Shown: piece by piece, positions 27,913 through 37,512 of the stretch | How the letters are laid out: each line of letters starts with the position of its first letter | Position numbering within the stretch: the stretch's first letter is position 1 | Assembly: GCF_016428875.1 (NCBI RefSeq) | Contig: NZ_JAELTO010000010.1 | Location: 1 to 58,611 of the forward strand | Direction: 5' to 3' | Source: Xylophilus sp. ASV27 | Lineage (GTDB): Bacteria > Pseudomonadota > Gammaproteobacteria > Burkholderiales > Burkholderiaceae_C | DNA length: 58,611 bases | Translations under genes and position numbers: made by a program | Notes under the pieces: generated by a model | What the model was told of the DNA's origin: nothing | The model's database searches: none | The model's input: only the letters and a program-made list of their open reading frames with translations

Positions 27913-29997
27913 TTGAACAGTTTCCCCGAGCCTTCGCCGCTGGTGCAGCAGGTCGTCGCGGCTTTCCTGCCGGATGGCGCCCTGGCGCGGATCGACGACC
28001 AGTTCCGGACTCGCGAGGGGCAGGCCGACATGGCGATCGCCGTGGCGGAGACGGTGGAGCAGGGCGGTGTGCTGGTGGTCGAGGCCGGCACCGGCGTCGG
28101 CAAGACCTTCTCCTATCTGGTGCCGGCCATCCTCAGCGGTGAGCGTGTACTGGTGTCCACGGCGACCAAGACCTTGCAAGACCAACTGTTCCAGCGGGAC
28201 CTGCCCCACCTGGTGCAGGCCTTGGGCGTACCGTTGCGCACGGCGCTGCTGAAGGGCCGCTCCAGCTATCTTTGCCTGCATCGCCTCGACGCTGCCAGGC
28301 AGAGCGCGGAAGATGTCGATCCTTTCGTGGCACGTGGCCTGGCCAAGGTCGAGCAATGGTCGCAGGCCACCTGCACCGGCGATCTGGCGGAGTTGCCCGG
28401 CCTGGACGAACGCTCGCCCGTCATCCCGTTGGTGACCTCGACGCGAGACAACTGCCTGGGCGCGCAGTGCCCGAAGCTGCGGTCGTGCCATGTCAATACG
28501 GCGCGGCGCGACGCACTGGCTGCGGATCTCGTAGTGGTCAACCACCATCTTTTCTTTGCCGATCTGGCGGTGCGGGAGTCTGGTATCGCCGAGCTACTGC
28601 CGACAGTTCGGGTGGCGATTTTCGACGAGGCGCACCAGCTCAACGAAACCGGCGTGCAGTTCCTTGGCATGCAGTTCAGCACAGGTCAGTTGCAGGACTT
28701 TGCCCGCGATCTGCTGGGGGCCGGCCTGTCCTATGCCCGCGGGATGGCCGACTGGCCGGAGGCCAGTAAAGCGATCGAGCGTTCGGCCCGGGAACTGCGG
28801 CTCTCGCTCGGCAGCGCCGCGCCGGGAGCCCGTCTTCGCTGGTACGGTTCGGCGCCCGAGGGGGCCTCTCCCTCCGGTTGGGAAGATGCCATGCGGACGA
28901 TCGATCGCGCCTGCCAGGAGGCTCTGACCGTACTCGAGACTTGCATGGAGATGGCGCCGGACCTCCAGCGGTTGCACGAGCGTGGCCTCGAACTGCAACG
29001 CAAGGCCGCGCATTTCGCCAAAGACTGCAGTGCAGGTGCCGTCCGTTGGGCGGATGCAGGGGTACAGCTGCGCATGGTCGAGTCTCCGCTGGACATCGCA
29101 TCGGCGGTCCGCACCCGCCTGCTGCGCCTGCCTCCGCACGCGCAGGAGACATCGATGGCGCAGTTCATTGAGACCTCGGAGCCAGGCGAGCGGCCACGCG
29201 CCTGGATCTTCACCTCTGCGACGTTGGGCGACGAGCCTCAGTTGCGCTGGTTCACCGAGCCCTGTGGTTTGGAAGGCGAGGCGAAGGTGCTGCAGGTGAG
29301 CAGTCCGTTTGACTACGCCGCGCAGGCCGCGCTCTACGTGCCGGCATGGCTGCCTCGGCCGGCTGATCCGGGGCATGCGGCGGCACTGGCGCGCCTGTGC
29401 GCTGATGCCGCAGAACGGCTCGGTGGCCGGACGCTCGTGCTCACCACGACGCTGCGGGCCTTGCGCACCATAGGCGACGCGCTACGGCAATACTTCGACG
29501 CCGGCGGCGCCATCGAAGTCCTGGTGCAGGGGGAGTGGCCGAAGCGCCGCCTGATGGAGCGTTTCCGCGCAGGCAGCAATAATGATGGCGGGCGGGGCTG
29601 TGTGCTGGTGGCGTCCGCTTCGTTCTGGGAGGGGGTGGACGTGCCGGGAGACGCACTGCAGCTGGTGGTGATCGACAAGCTGCCTTTCCCGCCGCCCCAT
29701 GATCCTCTGGTGGAGGCGCGCAGCCAGCGGCTGGAGCAGGCCGGGCGCAGCGCCTTCCGGGACTATTCCGTGCCAGAGGCCGCGGTGGCCCTCAAACAGG
29801 GGGCTGGTCGCCTGATACGGCGCGAGACTGATCGCGGCATTCTGGTAGTTGGGGATATCCGGCTCACCACCATGCCCTACGGGCGCCGTCTATTGGCCGC
29901 ACTGCCACCCATGCGGCGCCTGGATTCGGACGACGCCTTCTATGCGGAGCTGGAATCGCTCACCACACCTTCCACCACGGATCCGTATTGCGCTTGA
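27913..29997 (+). CDS. DinG/YoaA-type ATP-dependent DNA helicase (XPD-like)
   Basis: 694 residues from a TTG at 27913; an ATG at 27823 would leave only 12 bases to the divergent gene. Superfamily 2 iron-sulfur helicase: Walker A GTGVGKT (59-65), four cysteines spaced as a 4Fe-4S site (C121, C181, C186, C192), DEAH box 238-241, and C-terminal motifs including SFWEGVDVPG and a GRLIRRETDRG motif VI. Such enzymes unwind R-loops and damaged forks. The closest match seems to be YoaA rather than LexA-controlled DinG. The stop lies within the opposite-strand bamD gene. Confidence 0.88.
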   Translation: MNSFPEPSPLVQQVVAAFLPDGALARIDDQFRTREGQADMAIAVAETVEQGGVLVVEAGTGVGKTFSYLVPAILSGERVLVSTATKTLQDQLFQRDLPHLVQALGVPLRTALLKGRSSYLCLHRLDAARQSAEDVDPFVARGLAKVEQWSQATCTGDLAELPGLDERSPVIPLVTSTRDNCLGAQCPKLRSCHVNTARRDALAADLVVVNHHLFFADLAVRESGIAELLPTVRVAIFDEAHQLNETGVQFLGMQFSTGQLQDFARDLLGAGLSYARGMADWPEASKAIERSARELRLSLGSAAPGARLRWYGSAPEGASPSGWEDAMRTIDRACQEALTVLETCMEMAPDLQRLHERGLELQRKAAHFAKDCSAGAVRWADAGVQLRMVESPLDIASAVRTRLLRLPPHAQETSMAQFIETSEPGERPRAWIFTSATLGDEPQLRWFTEPCGLEGEAKVLQVSSPFDYAAQAALYVPAWLPRPADPGHAAALARLCADAAERLGGRTLVLTTTLRALRTIGDALRQYFDAGGAIEVLVQGEWPKRRLMERFRAGSNNDGGRGCVLVASASFWEGVDVPGDALQLVVIDKLPFPPPHDPLVEARSQRLEQAGRSAFRDYSVPEAAVALKQGAGRLIRRETDRGILVVGDIRLTTMPYGRRLLAALPPMRRLDSDDAFYAELESLTTPSTTDPYCA

Positions 29998-30766
29998 AGC
30001 CCCGCGCCAGGTACTCGCTCTGCGGGAAATTGGTGTCCAGCACGCGTCGCGTGTCATCCCGCAACTGCACCATGCCCAGCGCATCGTAGGACCGCATCAG
30101 AATGTACAGCGCCTCTTCCACTGCCGGGACATCGCGATAGTCCGAGATCGCGATCTGCGCCCGGTTGATGGCTGCCACATAGGCGCCGCGGTTGAAGTAA
30201 TAACGTGCGACATGCACCTCGTACAAGGCCAGCGAGTTGACGATGTAGGTCATGCGCTGGCGCGCATCCGGGGTGTAGCGCGAGTCGGGAAAGCGTGTGG
30301 TCAGCTCGCGGAAGGACTCGAAAGAATCCTTGGCGGCCTTCTGGTCGCGCTCGGACAGGTCCTGTCTCGAAATGAAGGAGAACAGCCCCAGGTTGTCGTT
30401 GAAGTTGACCAGACCCTTGAGGTAGAGCGCATAGTCGAGCGCCGGGCTGGCCGGGTGCAGCTTGATGAAGCGGTCCAGCGTGGCCAGCGCCTGCGCCTGT
30501 TCGCCCCCCTTGTACTGCGCATAGGCCTTGTCGAGCTGAGCCTGCTGGGCAAGCGCCGTACCGGCCGCGCGCCCTTCCAGCTTCTCAAAAAGGGGGACGG
30601 CCTTATCGTAAGAGCCGGAATTGAGCTCGTCCTTGGCCTCGGAGTAGATCCGGTTGGGGCTCCAGCCGGCGGTCTTGTCCTCAACCGTACTAGAGCAGCC
30701 TGCCAGCAGGCTCGCCAGAAGGGCCGCTGCGAGGATGGGCTGAACCGATAATTTCACTCGACGCAT
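29960..30766 (-). CDS. bamD: Outer-membrane assembly lipoprotein BamD
   Basis: 268 residues. Signal peptide with lipobox LLAGC (C24), then about five TPR-like repeats over residues 35-250. BamD is the essential partner of BamA in inserting beta-barrel proteins. The 3' end overlaps the helicase gene by 38 bases tail to tail. It is divergent from rluD with only 14 bases between the starts, an arrangement conserved in many proteobacteria. BamB of the same complex is encoded at 40894. Confidence 0.95.
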   Translation of the reverse strand: MRRVKLSVQPILAAALLASLLAGCSSTVEDKTAGWSPNRIYSEAKDELNSGSYDKAVPLFEKLEGRAAGTALAQQAQLDKAYAQYKGGEQAQALATLDRFIKLHPASPALDYALYLKGLVNFNDNLGLFSFISRQDLSERDQKAAKDSFESFRELTTRFPDSRYTPDARQRMTYIVNSLALYEVHVARYYFNRGAYVAAINRAQIAISDYRDVPAVEEALYILMRSYDALGMVQLRDDTRRVLDTNFPQSEYLARGFKRNTDPWWKVW

Positions 30767-30780
30767 CACGGAAAACCTTC

Positions 30781-31803
30781 TTGAGAAAAACCACAGCGAT
30801 TATATCGACCCCCCCATTGCCGACCGTTTTCGAGGATGGACAGGACGAGGGAGGGGACGCCGGCCCCGACAGCGAATGGCGCCGCGTGCTCGTCTCCGCG
30901 GAGTTGCACGGGCAGCGCGTGGACCGGGCCCTCGCTCTGGCCGTGCCGGAGTTCTCCCGCAGTTACCTCCAGCAACTGCTGGCAGCGGGCGGCGTGCAGA
31001 GCAATGGCGAACTGGTGCAGAAGCCGGCCGCCCGTGTGCGTGCCGGCGACGTGCTGCAGGTGGAACTGCGGCCCACGCCGCAAAGCCAGGCCTTTCGCCC
31101 GGAATTCCTGCCGCTCGATGTGGTTTTCGAGGACGAGCACCTGCTGGTCGTCAACAAGCCCGCCGGCCTGGTGGTCCACCCGGCGCCAGGCAACTGGAGC
31201 GGTACCCTGCTCAATGCTCTGCTCGGGCGCGATGAAGAGGCTGCGACGCTGCCGCGCGCGGGCATCGTGCACCGTCTGGACAAGGACACGAGCGGGCTGA
31301 TGCTCGTGGCGCGCAGCCGGGCGAGCATGGACGCGCTGGTGCGGGCGATCGCCGCGCGCGAGGTAAGTCGTCAGTACCTGGCGCTGGCCCACAAGGCGTG
31401 GATCGGCCCTGCGGCGCGGGACATCGACGCCGCGGTGGGGCGTGATCCTCGCAATCGCCTGCGCATGGCGGTGGTGGACCTGGCGTCGCAGGCAGGCAAG
31501 GCGGCGCGCACGAGCGTGACGCTGATACAGAACGCCGAGCATGGCTGCTGGCTGCGCTGTGCACTGCACACTGGCCGGACGCATCAGATTCGGGTGCATC
31601 TGGCGTCGATCGGCCATCCCCTGGTGGCCGACGCAGTCTATGGCGGAGCGGCCGCCGCGGGCCTGCAGCGCCAGGCGCTGCATGCCTGGCGCCTGGCTTT
31701 CATGCACCCGGTGACTGGGGAATCCCTGCGCTTCGAGGCTGCTCCGCCACAGGACATCATGCATGCCCTGGCGGAGTGGGGGCTGGATTACAATCCCGGC
31801 TGA
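30781..31803 (+). CDS. rluD: 23S rRNA pseudouridine synthase, RluD type
   Basis: About 340 residues. N-terminal S4 RNA-binding domain (about 40-95), then the RluA-family catalytic domain with HRLDKDTSGL, catalytic D167, and TGRTHQIRVHL. RluD modifies helix 69 of 23S rRNA; the position next to bamD supports RluD over RluC. The start is uncertain: the frame opens at a TTG and no ATG is present early. The usual neighbour pgeF (YfiH) is not found downstream. Confidence 0.9.
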   Translation: MRKTTAIISTPPLPTVFEDGQDEGGDAGPDSEWRRVLVSAELHGQRVDRALALAVPEFSRSYLQQLLAAGGVQSNGELVQKPAARVRAGDVLQVELRPTPQSQAFRPEFLPLDVVFEDEHLLVVNKPAGLVVHPAPGNWSGTLLNALLGRDEEAATLPRAGIVHRLDKDTSGLMLVARSRASMDALVRAIAAREVSRQYLALAHKAWIGPAARDIDAAVGRDPRNRLRMAVVDLASQAGKAARTSVTLIQNAEHGCWLRCALHTGRTHQIRVHLASIGHPLVADAVYGGAAAAGLQRQALHAWRLAFMHPVTGESLRFEAAPPQDIMHALAEWGLDYNPG

Positions 31804-31968
31804 CGCCCGGCCTGGCATAGCCATGCAGGGCCGTTCATGCAAGAAGTGGCCACGGCACCACGACCCGATGCCCCGGCGGCTTGCGAAGCTCTCCGTCCAT
31901 CGCCTTTCGACCCCCGCACACCGGCGCACTGCCTGCGCAAGGCGTGCTCCCATCCGGACCGACGACCC

Positions 31969-32685
31969 ATGAATACGACGGATGCCAAGCGCATCCTCGA
32001 AACCGCTCTGATCTGCTCGCAGCAGCCGTTGGCCCTGCGTGAGTTGCGCGTGCTGTTCGACGATGCCATTGGCGCGGATACCCTGCGCCAACTGCTGGAA
32101 GACCTGCAGTCCGACTGGACGCAGCGGGGCGTCGAGCTGGTGCAGGTGGCCAGCGGCTGGCGCTTCCAGAGCCGGCCGGCCCTGCGTCCCTATCTTGACC
32201 GCCTGCACCCTGAGAAGCCGCCGCGCTATACCCGGGCGGTGCTGGAGACACTGGCGATCATCGCCTATCGCCAGCCGGTGACGCGGGGCGACATCGAGGA
32301 CATTCGCGGCGTTGCCGTCAACAGCCTGGTGCTCAAGCAGATCGAGGACCGCGGCTGGATCGAAGTCATCGGCCATCGCGACACCGTGGGGCGTCCTGCG
32401 CTTTTTGCCACCACGCGGCAGTTTCTTGACGACCTGGGCATCGCCTCGCTGGACCAACTGCCGGTGGCTGACAGTGCGGCCGCGGAGCAGGCCATGCAGG
32501 CGGCCCTGGCGATCGACGGCGGCGATGCCGAGGCCTTGTCCAAACCCGTACCGGATGCCGGGCATGCGGACATGCCCGGTGAGGCTGAACCTACGGCCGA
32601 GGCCGATCCCCTGCCGTCCCCGCTCCCTACTCCTGGCGAGGCTTCCGAGTCCGTCCCCGACCATTCTTCTTCCGACGCCGTATGA
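31969..32685 (+). CDS. scpB: Segregation and condensation protein B
   Basis: 238 residues. Two winged-helix domains (about 1-170), with the family segment [20 protein letters not shown] and [15 protein letters not shown]. ScpB dimers work with ScpA and SMC in chromosome condensation. ScpA is not adjacent. The C-terminal 60 residues are acidic, Pro/Ala-rich and probably disordered. The ATGA stop/start overlap with rluB couples the two. Confidence 0.92.
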   Translation: MNTTDAKRILETALICSQQPLALRELRVLFDDAIGADTLRQLLEDLQSDWTQRGVELVQVASGWRFQSRPALRPYLDRLHPEKPPRYTRAVLETLAIIAYRQPVTRGDIEDIRGVAVNSLVLKQIEDRGWIEVIGHRDTVGRPALFATTRQFLDDLGIASLDQLPVADSAAAEQAMQAALAIDGGDAEALSKPVPDAGHADMPGEAEPTAEADPLPSPLPTPGEASESVPDHSSSDAV

Positions 32686-34070
32686 ACGATTCCAATCCTG
32701 ACGACCAGTTGCCGCCGGAGCACGAAGGCCCCCAGGCGGGTGACGCCACCCCGACCGCCGTCGAGGGCAGGGTGCCGGTGCCCAAGCGCCGGCGCCGGCC
32801 GGCGGGGCAGATCGAGGGCGAGGCTTCCACAGCGATCCCGGCTCTGCATGGGGACCAGGGTGGGCACGATTTCCCGCCTGCCGTGCCGGATGCTGAGCCC
32901 GTGAAGGCGACCGCGGCACCACGCGCCTTGCAGCCTGAGGGATCGCCGGCAGCCATCCAGTTCGACGACGTGGTCTCGGGCAAATTCGATGCCGAAGCGG
33001 ACGATGCCGCCGTGCTGCTGCCCGCGAAGCGCGTGCTGGCGCCTCAGCAGGAGACGCCCAAGCTGCACAAGGTGCTGGCCCAGGCCGGCCTGGGCTCGCG
33101 CCTGGAGATGGAGCAGCTCATCCTTGAAGGGCGCATTTCCGTCAACAACGAGCCGGCCCACATCGGTCAGCGCATCCAGTATGGTGACCAGGTGAAGGTC
33201 AACGGCAAGCCCATCCGCTATCGCATCGATCCGCCGCCGGCCCGCGTCATCGCCTACCACAAGCCCGTGGGTGAAGTCGTCACGCATGACGATCCGCAGA
33301 ACCGCCCGACCGTTTTCCGCAAGCTGCCGCGTCTTCAGCAGGGCAAGTGGCAGTCCGTCGGCCGCCTCGACCTCAACACCGAAGGACTGCTGCTGTTTAC
33401 CAGTTCCGGCGAATTGGCCAACAAGCTGATGCACCCGCGCTTCGGTCTGGAGCGCGAGTACGCCGTGCGTGTGCTGGGGGCGCTGAGCAACGACGAGAAA
33501 CAGCGCCTGCTCGAGGGCGTGACGCTGTCCGATGGCAAGGCGCAGTTCGGATCCATCGAGGATGGCGGCGGCGAGGGCTCCAACTGCTGGTACCGGGTCA
33601 CCATCTCCGAAGGACGCAACCGCGAGGTGCGCCGCATGCTGGAGGCGGTGGGGCATGCCGTCAGCCGGCTGATCCGTATCCGTTATGGCGCCATGATGCT
33701 GCCGCGTGGCCTCAAGCGTGGCGCCTGGCTCGAATTGGACGAGCGCGATATCGATGCGCTGATGCGCGCGGCCGGAGCCGAGCGGCGCGAGCCCTCGGGA
33801 GGTGGAGTACCCGCGCGCGGCCGGGGCGGCAACGACCGCAACCGTCGGGAGGGGGCGCCGCGCGGCGACAACCGCTTCGCCGGCAAAGGCAAGCCAGGCA
33901 AGCCTGCGCGGGACGGCGACTGGCAGAAAGCGGGTGCCAGCCAGCCCGATCCGATGAAGACCTCGGTCGGCTACATCGGTGCCGATAGCTTCTCCCGCCA
34001 GCGGCAGGCGCGCCAAGGGGGGCCGTCAGGCGGCGGTGGTGGTTTCCGCCGTGGCGGGCGGGGTCGCTGA
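32682..34070 (+). CDS. rluB: 23S rRNA pseudouridine synthase, RluB type
   Basis: 462 residues. An unusually long N-terminal extension (1-120, Pro/Ala/charged) precedes the S4 domain (about 125-180, [12 protein letters not shown]) and the RsuA-family catalytic domain with [13 protein letters not shown] (D230) and [10 protein letters not shown]. The tail from about 365 is Gly/Arg/Lys-rich and likely binds RNA. scpB-rluB linkage is typical. Confidence 0.93.
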   Translation: MNDSNPDDQLPPEHEGPQAGDATPTAVEGRVPVPKRRRRPAGQIEGEASTAIPALHGDQGGHDFPPAVPDAEPVKATAAPRALQPEGSPAAIQFDDVVSGKFDAEADDAAVLLPAKRVLAPQQETPKLHKVLAQAGLGSRLEMEQLILEGRISVNNEPAHIGQRIQYGDQVKVNGKPIRYRIDPPPARVIAYHKPVGEVVTHDDPQNRPTVFRKLPRLQQGKWQSVGRLDLNTEGLLLFTSSGELANKLMHPRFGLEREYAVRVLGALSNDEKQRLLEGVTLSDGKAQFGSIEDGGGEGSNCWYRVTISEGRNREVRRMLEAVGHAVSRLIRIRYGAMMLPRGLKRGAWLELDERDIDALMRAAGAERREPSGGGVPARGRGGNDRNRREGAPRGDNRFAGKGKPGKPARDGDWQKAGASQPDPMKTSVGYIGADSFSRQRQARQGGPSGGGGGFRRGGRGR

Positions 34071-34107
34071 AGCTGGGCCTTTTGCGTGCCATGCCCATGC
34101 CGCAGGC

Positions 34108-34113
34108 TAAAAT
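34108..34113 (+). promoter_or_regulatory. -10 element candidate for ndk
   Basis: TAAAAT preceded by GC, a frequent form in betaproteobacterial promoters, 70 bases before ndk. No strong -35 is seen at 17 bases. It would start the long cluster ndk-rlmN-pilF-rodZ-ispG. Confidence 0.45.
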
Positions 34114-34182
34114 GTGCGGCTTTGTCCCACGGGGCAAAAACCGCAAGCCTTCAATACGAATCCAGTAGGAAAATTTTCAGCA

Positions 34183-34608
34183 ATGGCAATCGAACGCACC
34201 CTCTCCATCATCAAGCCCGACGCAGTGGCCAAGAACGTCATCGGTCAGATCGTGTCCCGCTTTGAAGCCGCCGGCCTCAAGATCGCCGCGGCGCGCCTGG
34301 TGCAGCTCTCCCGCGCGGAAGCCGAGCAGTTCTACGCCGTGCACAAGGCCCGCCCGTTCTTCAAGGATCTCGTGGATTTCATGATCTCCGGCCCGGTGTT
34401 CGTGCAAGTGCTCGAGGGCGAGAACGCCATCCAGAAGAACCGCGACCTCATGGGCGCAACGGACCCGAAGAAGGCCGACGCCGGTACCATCCGCGCCGAC
34501 TTCGCCGACAGCATCGACGCCAACGCCGTGCACGGTTCCGACGCCGCCGAAACCGCCGCGGTCGAGGTCGCTTTCTTCTTCCCTTCCCTGAACGTCTACA
34601 GCCGCTGA
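34183..34608 (+). CDS. ndk: Nucleoside diphosphate kinase
   Basis: 141 residues. It transfers the gamma phosphate between nucleoside triphosphates and diphosphates through a phospho-histidine, H117 in NAVHGSD. The N-terminal [12 protein letters not shown] is diagnostic. AGGAAA is about ten bases before the ATG. Confidence 0.98.
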   Translation: MAIERTLSIIKPDAVAKNVIGQIVSRFEAAGLKIAAARLVQLSRAEAEQFYAVHKARPFFKDLVDFMISGPVFVQVLEGENAIQKNRDLMGATDPKKADAGTIRADFADSIDANAVHGSDAAETAAVEVAFFFPSLNVYSR

Positions 34609-34627
34609 GGGCTGTATCCGCGCTCAC

Positions 34628-35779
34628 ATGACGGTCAACCTGCTCGACTTCGATCTAGAGGGGCTGGCCGCCTGTTGTGAGCGCCTGGGAGAAAAGCGCT
34701 TCCGCGCGACCCAGCTGTTCCGCTGGATCCACCAGCGCGGAGCGGCAGATTTCGGCCAGATGACCGATCTTGCCAAGTCGCTGCGCGAGAAGCTGCAGGG
34801 CACGGCCGAAGTGCGTGCCCTGCCGGTGGTGGCCCAGCATGTTTCAGCCGACGGCACCATCAAGTGGCTGTTCGACGTCGGCGCAGGCGATGCGGTCGAG
34901 GCCGTGTTCATCCCCGAGGATGATCGCGGCACGCTCTGCGTGTCGTCGCAGGCCGGCTGCGCCGTGAATTGCCGCTTCTGCTCCACGGGCCACCAGGGTT
35001 TCAGCCGGAACCTGACGACGGCCGAAATCGTGGCGCAGCTCTGGTATGCCGAGCATTTCCTGCGCAAGCGCCGCAACACCGGCGAGCGGGTCATCTCCAA
35101 CGTGGTGATGATGGGGATGGGCGAGCCCCTGCAGAATTACGGCGCTCTGGTGCCCGCGCTGCGCACCATGCTGGACGACCATGCCTACGGCCTGTCGCGG
35201 CGCCGCGTGACGGTGTCCACCTCCGGCGTGGTTCCCATGATGGACCGCCTGTCCGAGGACTGCCCGGTGGCACTCGCGGTGTCGCTGCATGCGCCAAACG
35301 ACGCATTGCGCGACAACCTCGTGCCGCTCAACCGCAAGTACCCGATCGCCGAGCTGCTGGATGCCTGCAACCGCTATCTGGTGCATGCGCCGCGCGATTT
35401 CATCACTTTTGAATACTGCATGCTCGATGGTGTCAACGACCAGCCCGAGCATGCCGGGCAGTTGATACAGCTGGTCAGCAAGCATGCCCGACGCGGCGTT
35501 TCCTGCAAGTTCAACCTCATTCCCTTCAATCCGTTCCCCGCCTCCGGCCTGCTGCGGTCGCCCGCGCCGCGCGTGGCGGCTTTCGCCAAGGCGCTGAGTG
35601 ATGCTGGTATCGTCACCACCGTGCGCAAGACCCGGGGGGACGACATCGATGCCGCCTGCGGCCAACTGGCCGGCGACGTCAAGGACCGGACCCGCGTGGG
35701 CGAGCGCATCGTACGGCAGCGTACCGTGATGCTCGTGCCGGCCCGATCGGTGGCTGGCGCCGCCACCAAGGAGGTTTGA
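34628..35779 (+). CDS. rlmN: Dual-specificity RNA methyltransferase RlmN
   Basis: 383 residues. A radical-SAM enzyme making 2-methyladenosine in 23S rRNA (A2503) and some tRNAs. Iron-sulfur cysteines are C111, C115 and C118 in CAVNCRFC. The C-terminal substrate cysteine lies in DAACGQLAG. It sits 19 bases after ndk. Confidence 0.97.
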   Translation: MTVNLLDFDLEGLAACCERLGEKRFRATQLFRWIHQRGAADFGQMTDLAKSLREKLQGTAEVRALPVVAQHVSADGTIKWLFDVGAGDAVEAVFIPEDDRGTLCVSSQAGCAVNCRFCSTGHQGFSRNLTTAEIVAQLWYAEHFLRKRRNTGERVISNVVMMGMGEPLQNYGALVPALRTMLDDHAYGLSRRRVTVSTSGVVPMMDRLSEDCPVALAVSLHAPNDALRDNLVPLNRKYPIAELLDACNRYLVHAPRDFITFEYCMLDGVNDQPEHAGQLIQLVSKHARRGVSCKFNLIPFNPFPASGLLRSPAPRVAAFAKALSDAGIVTTVRKTRGDDIDAACGQLAGDVKDRTRVGERIVRQRTVMLVPARSVAGAATKEV

Positions 35780-35780
35780 G

Positions 35781-36626
35781 ATGCCGTGTGCAGTGCGCCT
35801 GTCGAAGGCCGGGCCGGCGTTGGGGGGGGTGGTGCCGTTGCTACTCCTCTGCGCTCTGCTGCAGGCGTGTGCTGGACGCTCCGGCACGCCCAGCGGCGGC
35901 GTCGATGCCGCCGCTGGGCGCCAGGACCTGGTCACGGCCTCCGACGAAAAGCCCGAGCGGCGCCGCGCGCGCATCAGGCTCGAGCTGGCTGCCAGTTATT
36001 TCCAGGATGACAAGGCCACGATTGCCCTGGACGAGATCAAGCAGTCGCTGACCGCCGACCCCAGCTACGGCGAGGCCTACAACCTGCGCGGGCTGATCTA
36101 CATGCGGCTGGGCGACTTCAGTTTGGCGGAGGACAGTTTCAAGCGTGCCGTGGCGCTCAACCCGATGGATGCGGACGCCATGCACAACCACGGCTGGCTG
36201 CTGTGCGAGCAAAGGCGCTATGCCGAAGCTGACGCGCTCTTCAGGCGGGCCGCGGCGCAGCCCACCTACGGTGAAAAGGCCAAGACCCTGATGACGCAGG
36301 GCATCTGCGAAGTGCGCGCAGGCCAGCTCGCGCTGGCGGAGCAGACCCTGGCCGAGTCCTACAGGCTCGATCCTGGCAATCCGATCACCGGCTACACGCT
36401 GGCCAACCTGCTGTTCCAGCGCGGCGAGGCGTCGCGGGCCCAGTTCTACATGCGGCGCATCAACAATGGGGAGTACGCCACGGCGGATTCCCTGTGGCTC
36501 GGAATCAAGATAGAGCGCCGCCTTGGCGACCGCGTGGCCATGGGGCAACTGGCTGACCAGTTGCGCAAGCGCTTCCCCCTGTCGACCGAGCGTGCGGCCC
36601 TGGACCGTGGAGCGTTCGATGAGTGA
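35781..36626 (+). CDS. pilF: Type IV pilus biogenesis lipoprotein PilF/PilW
   Basis: 281 residues. Signal peptide with lipobox LLQAC (C30), then about six TPR units from residue 60 to 260 (for example AYNLRGLIYMRLGDFSLAEDSF). PilF pilots the secretin PilQ to the outer membrane. It starts directly after rlmN and runs into rodZ; this rlmN-pilF-rodZ-ispG order is conserved in beta- and gammaproteobacteria. Confidence 0.93.
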   Translation: MPCAVRLSKAGPALGGVVPLLLLCALLQACAGRSGTPSGGVDAAAGRQDLVTASDEKPERRRARIRLELAASYFQDDKATIALDEIKQSLTADPSYGEAYNLRGLIYMRLGDFSLAEDSFKRAVALNPMDADAMHNHGWLLCEQRRYAEADALFRRAAAQPTYGEKAKTLMTQGICEVRAGQLALAEQTLAESYRLDPGNPITGYTLANLLFQRGEASRAQFYMRRINNGEYATADSLWLGIKIERRLGDRVAMGQLADQLRKRFPLSTERAALDRGAFDE

Positions 36627-36652
36627 AGACGTGCCGATGAGTGAAGACGTGC
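36617..36652 (+). repeat. 18-bp tandem duplication at the rodZ start
   Basis: CGATGAGTGAAGACGTGC occurs twice in direct succession (36617-36634 and 36635-36652), followed by a third CGATG. Each copy carries an ATG in the rodZ frame, so the protein begins [13 protein letters not shown]. The pilF stop codon lies in the first copy. Confidence 0.95.
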
Positions 36653-37512
36653 CGATGCAAGCCGACTCCGCGCGGTCGCCAGGCGCGCAACTGCGCCAGG
36701 CGCGCGAGGCCGCAGGCGTGCACATTGCCGCGCTCGCGGCCGCCCTGAAGGTGCCTGCGGCGAGGCTGGAGGCCATCGAGGCCGACCGGTTCGATCTGCT
36801 GCCCGATGCCGCCTTCACACGTGCGCTGGTGGCGAGCATCTGCCGCCTGCTGCACGTCGAAGCGGCACCCATCCTGGCCCAGCTCCCACGGGCCGGTGCG
36901 GGCCGCCTGGCCGACGACGTGCGTGCGCTGTCCGGCAACATCCCATCGGCCTCCGGCCGCAGGTTCGGCCTGTCACAGCAGTTCCCGCGTCCGCTGCTGT
37001 GGGGCGTGCTGCTCCTGCTGCTGGCAGCGGCCGTACTGGTGCTGGTCCCGACCTCCACCATGCAGGGCTGGGCCGACGCCCTGCAGGCGCGACTGAGCGC
37101 GCAATCTGGCGAGTCCCAGGCACCACCGCCTGCTGCGCCTGCGTTGGCCGCCGTGCCGCCGGCGGAGCCGGCCGGGCTTGCCGATGCCGGCACGGCGGCG
37201 CTCAAGCCCGAGGCCGCCGCGGTGCTGCCGGACGGGCCGGCGCAAGCCGCGGCGGTGGCTGCCCCGGTGGACACGAGCGTGCCCCTGTCTTTGCATGCAC
37301 GGGCGCAATCCTGGGTGAAGGTGACCGATGCGCGCGGCGTCGTGGTGCTGCAGAAGACTCTGGCCGAGGGCGAGTCGCAGGATGTCAGCGGTACGCTGCC
37401 CTTGTCCGTCGTCGTGGGCCGGGCCGATGCCACCGAGGTCCGGGTGCATGGCCAGCCCCTGGACCTGACGCCCCTGGTGCGCAGCAACGTCGCACGCTTC
37501 GAGGTGAAATGA
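36619..37512 (+). CDS. rodZ: RodZ-like cell-shape protein (HTH plus membrane helix)
   Basis: 297 residues. Cytoplasmic helix-turn-helix domain (about 22-90, [19 protein letters not shown]), a membrane helix at 125-144, then an Ala/Pro-rich periplasmic linker and the C-terminal domain common to RodZ (about 220-297, [14 protein letters not shown]). RodZ links MreB to the cell-wall machinery. The start may be any of three ATGs at 36619, 36637 and 36655 created by the tandem duplication. It overlaps ispG by four bases. Confidence 0.9.
   Translation: MSEDVPMSEDVPMQADSARSPGAQLRQAREAAGVHIAALAAALKVPAARLEAIEADRFDLLPDAAFTRALVASICRLLHVEAAPILAQLPRAGAGRLADDVRALSGNIPSASGRRFGLSQQFPRPLLWGVLLLLLAAAVLVLVPTSTMQGWADALQARLSAQSGESQAPPPAAPALAAVPPAEPAGLADAGTAALKPEAAAVLPDGPAQAAAVAAPVDTSVPLSLHARAQSWVKVTDARGVVVLQKTLAEGESQDVSGTLPLSVVVGRADATEVRVHGQPLDLTPLVRSNVARFEVK

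Noticed and set aside
30766-32922. A 718-codon open frame on the minus strand opposite rluD and scpB
   Set aside because: Same reason: it mirrors confirmed plus-strand genes.
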